This document shows positions 17,781-28,564 of a stretch of 64,000 nucleotides of DNA, piece by piece (position 1 is the first letter of the stretch; each line of letters opens with the position of its first letter). This DNA comes from Saccharomycopsis phalli (lineage: Eukaryota > Ascomycota > Saccharomycetes > Ascoideales > Saccharomycopsidaceae), in the NCBI GenBank assembly GCA_020342235.1, contig CP073214.1:868001-932000 (forward strand), read 5' to 3'. A program made the translations under genes and the position numbers. The notes beneath the pieces are model-generated. The model saw only the letters and a list, made by a program, of their open reading frames with translations. It had not been told where the DNA came from and did no database searches.

Positions 17781-18656
17781 CTAGTTTCCCAACCGTGCTC
17801 TCTTAGTTCGTAATGTTTCCAATATGGTCCTCACATCATAATCATATTGGACATCCAGTACTTCATCCTCCGCTACCTTCATATTATCGCTCATTATCTT
17901 GCCATTTTCCATTTCCGATAGCTTAATCTCTTCATATAACCTTTTATCCAATGGCATAAGACTATCTATTTCCTTTTCTATTTCAATGCCTTCTTCATTC
18001 AAGTACCAATTGCTATTGTCGAATCTCCACAAATTGTTCTTGCCATACATGGCCCCAAACTCATCCTTGGTTAAATACTTCTCAAACCTCAATAACGGAA
18101 ACTCATTGAACTTTAGTAGTCGCCCCTCTACTGTTCTAGGTACTGGTGCCTTTTTATTTTCCTGCACATAAAACTTTCTCAATAACATGATAGCCTCGTA
18201 TCTCCCTATATCGGGATAGCTAACATACCCACCGTCGATTTCTTTATTGTCTTTGTTTACACTTAAAATAGATCCATTTCCTCCAAATCTATCGTTTCCC
18301 GCTCCGAAGAAAACACGTCTTATTCCCATCTGCCGTAGTACAGATCCACACATGATACATGGTTCCACTGTAACATACAAGTCTATCTTCTCAAACAATC
18401 TTTTGATTAGCATTTCCTTGGATGCGTCATAAATATTGGCCTCGCTGGTTAATTCAAAATCTTTTAAGATGCGTTCTATTCCAATAATTTCCGCATGCCT
18501 AATTCCGGACAAACTATCATTGGTACTATTCAGTCCAGTGGATAAAACAATTGAATTATCATAGACAAAAATACATCCCACTGGAACCTCATTATTTGCC
18601 AATGCTTGCTCTGCTTGGTTCAAAGCGAGTCTCATAAACTTAAAATGCTCATTCAT
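17781..18656 (-). CDS. TAD2: tRNA-specific adenosine deaminase catalytic subunit Tad2
   Basis: A 291-residue deaminase. The zinc and catalytic residues are plain: H54-A-E56 in GIRHAEIIGI (E56 is the proton-shuttle glutamate) and P-C100-x2-C103 in VEPCIMCGSVLRQMG. The N-terminus (MRLALNQAEQALANNEVPVGCIFV) is typical of the TadA/Tad2 family. Tad2 with its inactive partner Tad3 converts A34 to inosine in the anticodon of tRNAs such as tRNA-Ala(AGC), which is also encoded in this window. The C-terminal 120 residues carry the KFNEFPLLRFEKYL extension seen in yeasts. It is a single exon with the start at the first ATG. Confidence 0.94.
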   Translation of the reverse strand: MNEHFKFMRLALNQAEQALANNEVPVGCIFVYDNSIVLSTGLNSTNDSLSGIRHAEIIGIERILKDFELTSEANIYDASKEMLIKRLFEKIDLYVTVEPCIMCGSVLRQMGIRRVFFGAGNDRFGGNGSILSVNKDNKEIDGGYVSYPDIGRYEAIMLLRKFYVQENKKAPVPRTVEGRLLKFNEFPLLRFEKYLTKDEFGAMYGKNNLWRFDNSNWYLNEEGIEIEKEIDSLMPLDKRLYEEIKLSEMENGKIMSDNMKVAEDEVLDVQYDYDVRTILETLRTKRARLGN

Positions 18657-18852
18657 TGGTTTCCCTAATCAATTACAAACAAACCTGATGCGAGAAATTA
18701 TTTCCAAACATGCATCGGAAATTTCTATTGTGTCACTTTACAAAAAATTAGCAAAAAATAGTATACACTTCATAATATAAAATTCTTCTCCATAGTTACA
18801 CTGTAAATAATCAAGTTCTTAAAGCACACTTGTAAGTCCCTGATTTATCTCC

Positions 18853-21510
18853 TCATCCCTGCGGCCGCAAACTCATTCCCAAGTTTCGTATTTCCGCATT
18901 AGTGTCGTGACTCAAATCCTTGGTAAACGCTTCCTTTTTTTCTAAAATCACCTTATACACATCATCAACAATATTTTTAAATGCATTTGCAATCTTGTCA
19001 TCGTGTTCGTTACTTCTGTTCATAATCTCATCCTCGTCTTCTATTCCTTCCATAATCTGCTGAGTAATCTGTTCACTAATCATTTTCATCAATTCCTTTT
19101 CTGCCTCAATAAACTTAAACATTAATGCAATTATAGCATTTAATTGATAGATATAATACTGGTTGCTGTACATCCCGATAGATGCTTTGTTATTATTATC
19201 AATCAACTTATTGTTAGTGATCCCTGTCAAATAATTATTATGCAAGTCAATCAATTCATCTATCGAAAAATTTGCGTAATTCAATTCATGTAGTTCTGGC
19301 ATCGGTACAGAATTTTCATTTTGGTTTGATTGGTTCTTCTTGCTAACATACTCCTTATTTGGCAAAAGAACCTGATTCAACTTGTTGATATAGCCTTTGA
19401 TTTTGTTTTTACTATTTTCCTGATGACCCAGCATTGGTAAGTCCTTTGACCCTGAAAATTGGACAAATAACTCATCAAAAGATTTATCAATAACTTCAAA
19501 GTTCAAATAAACACTCAATTGATTGATAAATTTTAACGACTTATTCCTGAATACATTCAAATTTTTGAGTATTTTTTTGTATTCATTTTTCACTCTGATG
19601 CCTCGGATCTTGGCAATTTCATTGCTCATAGTCCAATTATTGTTCAACATGTTTATCAACCTCTTCACTTTCCATAAAAAATTAAACAACTTCAAATAAC
19701 TTCTCAACCCCTGGTAATTATTGTTGTATAATATTATACTTAAAGGCTCCTCTAGTTTATAGTCCAAGGTGAATAAATCCCATCCAAAATTTCCTTTAGA
19801 ATTAATGGATAGAATTCTCGAGTCCAATCTTAACAATATTTCTCTAGAATACCCTTTAATAGACGAAGAATTAATACAGTTGCTTAGTGCCTTAGATAGC
19901 TGTATGCTCGATAAGCTCTGTATAGGTTCATCCAAATAAGGCTTGAAATCTTCAATCAATGAATTAATAAAATCTCCTCTGGATAATAGCAAGAATTGTT
20001 TCAAAAAAGTCAAATGGGAATCAATGTTAAAGGTATTAAATATTAAATGAGAAAAATGGTTAGTCAACTCCTGATATTGGCTATCTATCAACATTGACAT
20101 TTGCTTATAATTCAAAGACTTCAAAGGATTGTTACTTAAGTACTTCTTGAATTTGAGATTGAACTTATTCAAGAAATTATGCTCATGGCAAATATCCCTG
20201 AAATATATTATCATTTTACCAATTTGATATATCTTCTCTTTAGAGTTCGATGGCAAAAATTTAGGATACTTCTTGTCTAAAATTTGCAAATTATGAAGAT
20301 TCATATTGCTATTATGGTTGGAACCGTCTGCTTCTTTATAACCTATAAAGAATTCACTGTTCTCTATCAAGTCGCCATTGAGTATCCAATTCTCAAGTAT
20401 CTTATAATATGGCTCACAACTGACATTGAATAATGATGCTGCCAACTTACTAATTAGCTTGTCTCCAAAATTTGTAAATTGGTAAACTAATGACAAGAAT
20501 TGATTTTCATCCAATTCATCTAGCTTGTTCGTCAAAGAATAAATAAATCTCAATCCATCTATCTCTGTGATTAAGTACTGATATATACCTATCAACGTGG
20601 TACCCAAGTCATTAGTCACCGAGGATAATTCATTTACAACTTTCATATAGCCATGTAAGTAAATCTGAATCTCGGAGACAAATCCAACTTTTACTTGTGA
20701 CTGAAAATTTGATTTTGTTATTTTCAAGAGATGCTGGTATAGTAAACTTCCCTCAAATAATATATGCAATAGTCCACTATGGCTATTGCTAATCGATGGC
20801 GGGATTTCAATAACATTATTTTCTCGGTTTATAGGAAACAAGTCACTATTGGATCCTAGTAACGTGTAGAATATGTATTGCAACATGTCTTTCTCCGTGA
20901 TATACTCGTGATTGTTGAACTCAGCAAATAGAGAATTTGCCATTTCAAATAAACTTCGATTCTCGTATTTGTTGCTGTTGTCAAAATTAGACCGGTGTCT
21001 CTTATTGCTATTGTTACTTAGAGACGATAAATTACTTGACTGATCATAGACAGCATCTTTGTAATTTATAGAATCATTTCTATAACCAGGCAGGCCTCCA
21101 ATGCTCAAATCGAGTTTTCCCTTCTGCGTATTATGCGACAGGCTTTGGTACTGATGACGCTGAAATTGTTGACGGCTTTGTTGACTTTGTTGATTTTGTT
21201 TCTGCTGGCTCTGCTGCTTAATATCAGCCAAGTAAATTAACACATTTGCTACTTGACCACTTCTCCTGAGGCGTAGTAATAGTGTTATTAATTGTTGGAA
21301 CGCGTCCCAGTGGCTCTGTGTCTCATAGAAATTCTCATATTCACTGATTATTTGGCTCAAGTCATACTGTGTGTCAGGCTGCTGGTGAATGATTTGATTG
21401 GCCTGATTGCAGATCGACGTACGCTGGTCTAGTGTGGTATCAAAACTAAATAAACTATCCACAAGCTGAGACAAGCAGTCATATATTATCCTTCGAGGGT
21501 CCTGGGGCAT
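18853..21510 (-). CDS. SPC98: Gamma-tubulin complex component Spc98 (GCP3)
   Basis: An 885-residue protein. After a Gln-rich linker (about residues 100-135) come the two GRIP regions shared by gamma-tubulin complex proteins. The second contains FLLLSRGDFINSLIEDFKPYL and GWDLFTLDYKLEEPLSIIL...YLKLFNFLWKVKRL, which align with GCP3 rather than GCP2. Spc98 with Spc97 and gamma-tubulin forms the small complex that nucleates microtubules at the spindle pole body. I start at MPQDPRR: upstream in-frame codons encode a Cys-rich stretch not expected in the family. The length is slightly more than the 846 residues of baker's yeast Spc98. It is followed on the same strand by TAD2 after about 200 bases. 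Confidence 0.9.
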   Translation of the reverse strand: MPQDPRRIIYDCLSQLVDSLFSFDTTLDQRTSICNQANQIIHQQPDTQYDLSQIISEYENFYETQSHWDAFQQLITLLLRLRRSGQVANVLIYLADIKQQSQQKQNQQSQQSRQQFQRHQYQSLSHNTQKGKLDLSIGGLPGYRNDSINYKDAVYDQSSNLSSLSNNSNKRHRSNFDNSNKYENRSLFEMANSLFAEFNNHEYITEKDMLQYIFYTLLGSNSDLFPINRENNVIEIPPSISNSHSGLLHILFEGSLLYQHLLKITKSNFQSQVKVGFVSEIQIYLHGYMKVVNELSSVTNDLGTTLIGIYQYLITEIDGLRFIYSLTNKLDELDENQFLSLVYQFTNFGDKLISKLAASLFNVSCEPYYKILENWILNGDLIENSEFFIGYKEADGSNHNSNMNLHNLQILDKKYPKFLPSNSKEKIYQIGKMIIYFRDICHEHNFLNKFNLKFKKYLSNNPLKSLNYKQMSMLIDSQYQELTNHFSHLIFNTFNIDSHLTFLKQFLLLSRGDFINSLIEDFKPYLDEPIQSLSSIQLSKALSNCINSSSIKGYSREILLRLDSRILSINSKGNFGWDLFTLDYKLEEPLSIILYNNNYQGLRSYLKLFNFLWKVKRLINMLNNNWTMSNEIAKIRGIRVKNEYKKILKNLNVFRNKSLKFINQLSVYLNFEVIDKSFDELFVQFSGSKDLPMLGHQENSKNKIKGYINKLNQVLLPNKEYVSKKNQSNQNENSVPMPELHELNYANFSIDELIDLHNNYLTGITNNKLIDNNNKASIGMYSNQYYIYQLNAIIALMFKFIEAEKELMKMISEQITQQIMEGIEDEDEIMNRSNEHDDKIANAFKNIVDDVYKVILEKKEAFTKDLSHDTNAEIRNLGMSLRPQG

Positions 21511-22561
21511 TGTATACGCCAGTAATTTGAACTGGCGTCTCAAGCATATTTCACGTTGTTTGGACAGGGCACATGTGCAATGGTCTTCGCAACACTTCCT
21601 AACTATAATGCTCCAGTGTTCAGATAAATCGCCAACGGGTAATGTAATTTTACAGTTTGATTTTGTATAATAAATAAATGTAACCATCTAATATTTGTTG
21701 GCGTACTAGTAATCGGTTGCTATTTGAAAGTTGTAGTGTTCAAGTGTAAATCGAAGACAGGGTTGATAACAATAAAATAAGTTTCGTATTCATGAGGATA
21801 AATTTTGACGATATTTGGTTTTTTTTAGAATCAAGGTACTTGACATTTATTAAGTCATTCTACGCTTGATGGCTCATTGTGTACCATGAATGCCTGTTAA
21901 TTTTACTCTTGTGAAGACTTAAATAGATGATAATGTAATAAATGGAGAATGTATCACAGACATATCATTATATAACAAATAATAACGTCATTTAACTCCT
22001 TTTCTGTTTGAATGGTAGTATTACAATCCCTCTATTAGAGCTCATTGAATAGTTTCATGTGTTTCACAAAGATAGTCGCGAGTAATGCTACAATGTCTAA
22101 ACCAAGACTACCAATAGATTCAGTAATGAAAAAAATTTTTTTTTTTCATCGTGAGGTAAAAAAAACAGAATATTCTGCTTATTCTTTTATGAATGTATTT
22201 GCACAATTAAATGCATGGGAACCACACATACTTTTATTTTGACTGCTTGATTATTTGATGTAACCACACATGCAGATAGAACTAGCCTATTTAACCCAGC
22301 ACACAATTCATGTACCAATAAAACTCCAGATTTGAGATAAAATAATCTACGAATAAATTGGCTACCAAAGGCTACTCCAAAAGTCTCAACACAGTTATTG
22401 AACTGCTAGTGGTAGTATCATGCACCTGGGCACACAACCAGAAAAACCAAGTGGTTCGAAAATGGCAGTTGGTTGTGTAGATCATTAGTTGGTATTAGTA
22501 TCGGCGAATTGAAGAAGATATTAACGATTCGAGGGTCTTATCAACAATATATTAGAATAGA
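21511..22561. other. Divergent intergenic region between SPC98 and PUP3
   Basis: About 1.05 kb without a supportable gene. A 65-codon frame at 22045-22242 shows no motif and is probably chance. Poly-A/T tracts occur, for example near 22127-22146. I recognise no Rpn4-type proteasome element before PUP3. Confidence 0.5.
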
Positions 22562-23246
22562 ATGTCTGATCCTAGCAGTATCAATGGTATGTTTCTTTTC
22601 GAATTAACGCAAAATGGAAAATTGCCACTCGGAGTATCAAACTAACATTGTAGGAGGCTCTGCCGTTGCCATGGTAGGCAAGGATTGTGTGGCTATAGCT
22701 TGTGACTTACGTCTTGGTTCTCAATCATTAGGGGTTGGAAATGACTTTGAGAAGATATTTCATTACGATCATACATTCTTGGCTTTGACAGGGTTGGCCT
22801 CTGATGTGACTACTCTTTCCGAGGTTTTCAGACTAAAGACAAATTTGTATAAAATGAGAGAAGAGAGACCTATTGAGCCAGAAACATTTTCCAACTTGGT
22901 GTCGTCGACGTTATACCAGAAGCGCTTCGGGCCATATTTCATTGGACCTTTAGTTGCCGGCATAAATTCGTTGACGGGAAAGCCGTTCATATGTGGATTT
23001 GATTTAATTGGGTGCATAGATTTTGCAAAAGATTTTGTCGTGTCTGGAACTGCCACAGACCAGTTGTATGGTATGTGCGAATCTTTATATGAACCAGGTT
23101 TGGAGCCAGAAGACTTGTTTGAAACCATCAGTCAAGCATTGATGAATGGGGTTGATAGGGATGCACTTTCTGGTTGGGGTGCTGTGGTTTATGTGATAAC
23201 AAAAGATAAAATTACAAAGAAATTGTTGAAGACTCGCCAAGATTAG
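22562..23246 (+). CDS. PUP3: 20S proteasome subunit beta-3 (Pup3), spliced
   Basis: The gene is join(22562..22586, 22654..23246) and encodes 205 residues, exactly the length of yeast Pup3. Exon 1 encodes MSDPSSIN plus the first base of a Gly codon. The 67-base intron has a GTATGT donor, an ACTAAC branch and a TAG acceptor. The join gives MSDPSSINGGSAVAMVGKDC, matching the baker's yeast protein, which starts MSDPSSINGG. The conserved VAIACDLRLGSQSLGV, FGPYFIGPLVAGI and DRDALSGWGAVVYVI follow. It is a non-catalytic beta subunit of the 20S core: there is no processed threonine. The S. cerevisiae gene has no intron here. An ATG inside the intron would read in frame into exon 2 but lacks the conserved N-terminus. 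Confidence 0.96.
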
Positions 23247-23621
23247 AGTAATATACTAATATTAGTACCATGTAGGAGTCGGGGCTCTAAAGTTCCAATT
23301 AAACTTGCCGTAAAATTGGTAGTACGAAGATCAGTGGTTTTACACATTGGTGTGGCGCCTCTTACCTTCTGCAAGAAACGAGTTCTACAAGTCAACTAGG
23401 CCAGCCTATTCTGTTAAAACAAACTTCTTCACCTTGTCTCCCAAGGAGCTTCTCATTTAAATACCAATTAAAGTTTTTATTGTTATATATTTACAGTTGT
23501 TCTCAGATGTAAATCTGCCAGTCCTTGCTTTCGATACTAATGTTTAGAAATGGAGAGCAGCCTTAAAACTCAATCAGATTCCGTTATATTTCAATGAACA
23601 GAATCTCGTTGGTAGAGTTTT
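23247..23621. other. Convergent 3' region of PUP3 and CMC2
   Basis: About 375 bases between convergent genes. No gene, tRNA or repeat is visible. Confidence 0.5.
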
Positions 23622-23968
23622 TCATTGGCCATTTCTCTTCTTTAATTCTTCCTCTATCACTTTCTTCAATTTCATATCCTTACCGTACTCCTCTTCCCTC
23701 ATAGCCTTCCACTTTTGTTCTATTCGGTGCTTCTTTTGCTTTCTAGCCTCTAAATCAGCTACACTTTGAGCGATTCTAGTTTGATGCAAACACTTTGATA
23801 ATTGTTCCTTAGGCTCATTGCAAAGCCCGAGGGCTTTTTTAAAAAACTCAGCTTTGTGACATTCATTCAAGGCTTGGATGTAAACCTCACATTCTAAAGT
23901 CAGCCTAATTAAGATGAATACTCGCTATACTTACCAGAAAATCTTTCGTCCTCAAGAAGTGGATGCAT
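23622..23968 (-). CDS. CMC2: Twin CX9C mitochondrial protein Cmc2, spliced
   Basis: The gene is complement(join(23622..23893, 23935..23968)) and encodes 101 residues. Exon 1 gives MHPLLEDERFS plus one base. The 41-base intron has a GTAAGT donor and a TTTAG acceptor, with a GCTGAC branch-like sequence very close to the acceptor. The join yields MHPLLEDERFSECEVYIQA, followed by LNECHKAEFFKKALGLCN, matching yeast Cmc2 (MHPQLEAERFHSC...). The cysteines at C13, C23, C36 and C46 form two CX9C motifs (C-x9-C, 12-residue spacer, C-x9-C). Cmc2 is imported into the intermembrane space by Mia40 and affects cytochrome oxidase biogenesis. Its C-terminal tail is long, charged and helical. It is divergent from TSC11, with about 130 bases between starts. 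An earlier TTAG within the intron would bring a stop codon into frame, so the distal acceptor is required. Confidence 0.9.
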
Positions 23969-24098
23969 TTCGTTTATTGACTGCTGTACCTAGATCAGCT
24001 TATACTCGTGCCACTGTTACCCGCCCATATAAACTATCTAGAGGTACCACCATTCATGTCTGTTTTAAGAGATATACTAAGTCAGATATGTGTGAGGC

Positions 24099-27000
24099 AT
24101 GAGCAGTATTTATCATAATAGCGCTTCAAATCTGTTTAGTTACGCAAATAATTCGGTTCACAGTTTGACACAGCCACCCGTGGTTGGTAATGTGGACTTG
24201 AAGAAGTCAAATTCGTATTCAGACATTACAAGTCTAATATCTCAATTAGATAAACGGAAACGACTTCGTGACGGACTAGAGAAGTTATTAAATACCACTG
24301 ATAAGGGATACTTTGACGGGAAGCATAACAGAGATCCTGATAAAGGCAGGACCAAGCGTCTAGAAACACAGATTGAACTAGAGAATGCCAATGACCAGAT
24401 AATTATTTTAGAGAGGAAGATAGAGGCGCGAAAGCGTATTCAAGCACAGGAAGAAAATAACTTTTATGGATCCCAGACTCACTCTGCTTCAGTCACACCG
24501 ATGTTGGGGTTTGAAGAAGGAGATGCTATAAGGTACAGTTACGTCAGTGATGAAAATGACAATGGGATGACTCCCTATGAGGGAAGCGCTACTTGGATTT
24601 TAAGTGAGCTTTTACAGTCACTTGGCCAGAAGAACGAATCGGAGGACTTCTACATACAAAAATCCAACCAATTGGTAGACTTGTTGAAGACCAACCCTGG
24701 ATTGATTAATAACTTGGTGTTTAGCACTCTAGGACACCGAATTCAGTTTCTTTTGAGCAGTAATTGTAAAGAGGTGATAGCATGTGGGTATAGAATTACT
24801 AGATACGTGGTTACTAGTATCGATAGCCTAAAACTAATCAAGTCCTTAAAAATTCATTTCTACTTGATATTGTCGTTAAGCAGATCAAGCGAATTTACAG
24901 CCGAAAGGGAACAAGCTATTAAGTTGATACGAAAATATTTTGACATAGAAAATGGTGAAAAAGAATTAAGCGTTGGCGTGGTCAAAACATTGACCTCCAT
25001 AGTGAGTTATTCTTCAGACGATGAATTGAGCGGGCCTATAATAGAAACTGTTTTAGAATTATTCTTGTTGAATACAAAATTGTTGTATGAATCAGGGGGA
25101 ATAAAAGCCATAATGAAGATAATAATGGAAGAAAGTTTAGACTGGTCAAGTATGGCAGGATTAATATTAGTAAAGGTCTTAGACTATCCTGATTCTAGAA
25201 AGTATTTCCGAAATGGTGAAGAATTAGGACAACTTATTAGTATTTTCACCAATAATTTTGCAAATACATCCGAAGACCAACCGAAGAGAGCCCATTTAAG
25301 CATCGAGAGACTCCACAATAGTGCGTTTATACTTTCCAGTTTACTAAAAACGTGGGTAGGCTTGTTAACTTTATCTTACAATAATTTTGAAAATTTGGTA
25401 AATTTAATCGAGTGCCTAATTTATGATATACCTATCCTAAGAGATATTTTAATGGATATCTTTTTTGATGTGCTTAGAATACGCAGATTACCTTGGATGA
25501 ATGATATTAAGCGAGTATCACCGCAACAAAAGGAGGGTTCCAATTTCACACATGTCACTATATTCAGTCATTACACATGTGTCTTATTGGGGATATTATT
25601 GCACTGCGGATTGGCAAAACATGTGGGTAATATTATCAGTTCAACTAAAGATGAGAAAAATAAAAGAAAGGCAATGTTATTATATTCAGAAATGATAAAT
25701 TATTCTGTGGATCTATTACCACAAAAGATGTGGCTCCCTTATTTTGAGAATTATTCTCTATCAAATACCGCAATGTTTCAATTTGAGAAGATTACTCGGA
25801 AACTATATAAAAATAAGACCACATACAATATTTCACCACACATATTTGAAACTTATAATCAGTATAATAGTGAGATTAGCAGCATGGTGACTTCCAATAT
25901 TGATAGCCTGCAATTACGAAGAATGATCGACGAATCTAAGGTTCTACTTGCAAAGAAATTTATAGACTGGAGGTGGGATATTATATCTGAAATATTTAAG
26001 GGGCCATTGAAAATAGAGAAAAAGTTTGAAGACTGCATCAAAAACAATTACAGATTTATTAAGCGAGTAATCGCGTTTTATCGTCCGTTCAAAAGAAAGT
26101 TCTTGTTGATTAAAAAGACTAAAAACTACCAGAAATATATCAACGTAGGTGTTCAAATGTTTGAAATGCTCATAAGTCACCAGGAGGGTATTAAGTATCT
26201 ACGAGAAAACAAATTACTACCGCAAATAGCTGAATGTTTGGCCCAGGTTGATCCACTAAGCGGAATTTACAGCGAGAATCCCATATTTAATAAAGTCAAT
26301 ATGCAATCGACATTGAGCGGTGGTTATTTCAAAATGTTAGGAGTGCTCTCGAAGAGCCAAATAGGGTTGCAAATGATGAGCAAATGGAGAATGTTTAGCA
26401 TAATGCATCATATTGTTAACGACAGAAGCAGAGAAGACTTGATTTATTATTTATTGAATGAGTTTGACTATAATTTGCCTAGTCAGTTGAGAATAATATT
26501 CAACCATGGGTTGACTGCTTGTAACACCTCTATTAGAATATTTGCTACAGAAATATTGGCAAAAATATTAAATGAATCTACGAACAAGTCCTGCACTAAT
26601 TGGGCTATTAACTTGTTGGTGAACCAGCTATATGATCCAGATATGGAGGTGTGTAACATAGCTGTCCAAATTTTGGACGAGTATTGTTTAGAGCCAGGGC
26701 ATATACCTGATGTTGTGATATACAGACCTTCGTTAGATCAGTTGGGAAATATTGGAGCGCCGTTATTGTTGAGATTTTTATCTACCCCGTTGGGATTTAA
26801 TTATCTATCGGAGATTGACTTCATAGAAAAGGAAATGAAACAATGGCTATCAAGAAAGAATGACCTCTATGTTTTAGAGATTGAGAATTTGTTAAATGAT
26901 GAATATTTACCTTTTAGAAAGGAGAATGATAGGATGCCCAAAGGGAATGATATTCAATATATAAGGGATAGCATCAAACAGAAGATAACATCAATACCGC

Positions 27001-27803
27001 ATCATTTCTACGGAGAATTAGTTAAGACAAACTCAGGACTATCGTTACTTCAGTCTACAAATGATATGGAAACTTTTGCTACAACGATCAAAACTTTAAG
27101 CAAGGGATGCACAGATGATTATAAAATAATGAAGTTAAAAGGGTGTCTTTGGGCAGTTGGGCATATTGCTAGTTCTGAATTAGCTATTACAATGGTGGAA
27201 GAGTCTGGAATCATCCAAGATATAATTGAAATATGCAGAGATACGCAGATATGGAGCGTTAAGGGCACAGCAGTCTTTTGCTTGGGATTGATAAGTAATA
27301 CTGCTGAAGGCTTGGAGATTTTGGATGAGTATGATTGGGATGTTGCGCTTGATGCAAATAACCAACCAACACCGTTTTGTATTCCAAAAAAATTAAATGA
27401 TTATTTCAATATTGGAAAGATAAATCCAGAGGATATCATAGATAACGATATGGATACCGGCGATGATCACATTAGTATTTTGTCGTCTAGCAGCTCTGTT
27501 GGTGCTCCTAATGGTAACAACAGCTTATGCTGGGACACTAATGAGATTTCATTAGCTAATCCTATAGATTTAAAGATTTATAACTTGCTACTAGGACTAG
27601 GACTGAGCTCTAATATCAAAAAGTTGAGCAAAATGCAGATCAAATACAGAGAGCGTTTTTCAAACCCAAGTTTGTTTTTAGCTATGATGTATGTGTTGGA
27701 ACACTATACATTTAAGCTAAGCACCCGAAGATTTGCGTTGGACTTGTTTAGGAACGAAAAGGTACTAGAGACATTAAACAGAAGAGATCGACGGAAACAT
27801 TGA
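24099..27803 (+). CDS. TSC11: TORC2 subunit Tsc11/Avo3 (Rictor family)
   Basis: A 1234-residue protein made mainly of helical (HEAT/armadillo-like) repeats. An N-terminal coiled coil lies at about residues 45-115 (LISQLDKRKRLRDGLEKLL; LENANDQIIILERKIEARKRI). Rictor-family signatures include TWILSELLQSLGQ near residue 165, FIDWRWDIISEIFKGPL near 630 and LKGCLWAVGHIASSELAITMVE near 1020. Tsc11 is an essential scaffold of TOR complex 2 at the plasma membrane and helps activate Ypk kinases and organise actin and sphingolipid metabolism. It is shorter than baker's yeast Tsc11 (1430 residues), mainly at the termini. It has a single exon and is divergent from CMC2. Confidence 0.93.
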   Translation: MSSIYHNSASNLFSYANNSVHSLTQPPVVGNVDLKKSNSYSDITSLISQLDKRKRLRDGLEKLLNTTDKGYFDGKHNRDPDKGRTKRLETQIELENANDQIIILERKIEARKRIQAQEENNFYGSQTHSASVTPMLGFEEGDAIRYSYVSDENDNGMTPYEGSATWILSELLQSLGQKNESEDFYIQKSNQLVDLLKTNPGLINNLVFSTLGHRIQFLLSSNCKEVIACGYRITRYVVTSIDSLKLIKSLKIHFYLILSLSRSSEFTAEREQAIKLIRKYFDIENGEKELSVGVVKTLTSIVSYSSDDELSGPIIETVLELFLLNTKLLYESGGIKAIMKIIMEESLDWSSMAGLILVKVLDYPDSRKYFRNGEELGQLISIFTNNFANTSEDQPKRAHLSIERLHNSAFILSSLLKTWVGLLTLSYNNFENLVNLIECLIYDIPILRDILMDIFFDVLRIRRLPWMNDIKRVSPQQKEGSNFTHVTIFSHYTCVLLGILLHCGLAKHVGNIISSTKDEKNKRKAMLLYSEMINYSVDLLPQKMWLPYFENYSLSNTAMFQFEKITRKLYKNKTTYNISPHIFETYNQYNSEISSMVTSNIDSLQLRRMIDESKVLLAKKFIDWRWDIISEIFKGPLKIEKKFEDCIKNNYRFIKRVIAFYRPFKRKFLLIKKTKNYQKYINVGVQMFEMLISHQEGIKYLRENKLLPQIAECLAQVDPLSGIYSENPIFNKVNMQSTLSGGYFKMLGVLSKSQIGLQMMSKWRMFSIMHHIVNDRSREDLIYYLLNEFDYNLPSQLRIIFNHGLTACNTSIRIFATEILAKILNESTNKSCTNWAINLLVNQLYDPDMEVCNIAVQILDEYCLEPGHIPDVVIYRPSLDQLGNIGAPLLLRFLSTPLGFNYLSEIDFIEKEMKQWLSRKNDLYVLEIENLLNDEYLPFRKENDRMPKGNDIQYIRDSIKQKITSIPHHFYGELVKTNSGLSLLQSTNDMETFATTIKTLSKGCTDDYKIMKLKGCLWAVGHIASSELAITMVEESGIIQDIIEICRDTQIWSVKGTAVFCLGLISNTAEGLEILDEYDWDVALDANNQPTPFCIPKKLNDYFNIGKINPEDIIDNDMDTGDDHISILSSSSSVGAPNGNNSLCWDTNEISLANPIDLKIYNLLLGLGLSSNIKKLSKMQIKYRERFSNPSLFLAMMYVLEHYTFKLSTRRFALDLFRNEKVLETLNRRDRRKH

Positions 27804-28564
27804 GAGACATTTAATGATAAATATACAAAATAATAATAGGGTTGATTTAGCATGTTGGGATTGAGTGTTGTAGGGCAGGTCGTATACTATTTTATTATAA
27901 GGAAAAGATCATAGAGAAGGCACAACTGAGAGTGGCCATTCAGGTACACTATGATTTTTAACAGGTATCAGCATATATTATTACTTCTAATGAAAGACTA
28001 CTTCACAAAGAATGTAAACATCATGCAAAACCGCCATATACTAGCTGCCAATGTTAGAGGTAGAATGCTCACTATCCGTGGCCAACACTTTAAATTATTA
28101 TCCCACGGAATAGTCTCATTATTGGATCATTAATTTTGGTTTCAATGTATAGTATTAAGACGGCTGATGGCCCTTCCCTCGTTACCGCTACCGACTCGGA
28201 GAGGCTTATTTCATTAAAGCTTAAAATATAAGGTCACACCTAGCTAACACGCCCGGGACATGATTACTTGTGCGTGAAGGGAGGTTCGAAGGCGCGGCTA
28301 TGGAGTTCTGGAAATTAAAATTGTGCGATGCAACAAGTGTTCCATAGTTGAACTATTTGAATCGAATCAACAGCAATTGAGTTACTTATGGAGTAAGTAA
28401 ATAGCCTGCTAGTCTACCACGGAAGCCAATTTACCTAATCTAAAATGCTCAAGTGTGTGTAGCGATATGTATGCCGGCACAATCGCACGTGCGATTAGGT
28501 GGTGCAATATCTAGTATAAAGAGGCCGAGGATATCCGACTAGAAATCAAAATAATAAAACTAAA
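27804..28564. other. Intergenic region before the 2OG-oxygenase gene
   Basis: About 760 bases without a convincing gene. Near its end lies a perfect 16-bp palindrome (28481-28496, listed separately) and then TAGTATAAAGAGG, a TATA-like box about 50 bases before the ATG. The stretch around 28240-28310 is locally GC-rich, without a tRNA fold I can complete. Confidence 0.5.
28481..28496. promoter_or_regulatory. Perfect 16-bp palindrome before the oxygenase gene
   Basis: AATCGCACGTGCGATT reads the same on both strands. It has a CACGTG core extended by symmetrical flanks and ends 68 bases before the ATG, just upstream of a TATA-like box. This is the position and form of an operator for a dimeric regulator such as a bHLH factor. 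Binding is inferred from shape alone. Confidence 0.5.

Noticed and set aside
21511-21687. N-terminal extension of SPC98
   Set aside because: The 59 extra codons are Cys-rich and unlike the family; the MPQDPRR start fits better.
28230-28320. GC-richer stretch with GGTTCGA, considered as a tRNA
   Set aside because: No acceptor or anticodon stem could be built around the GGTTCGA.
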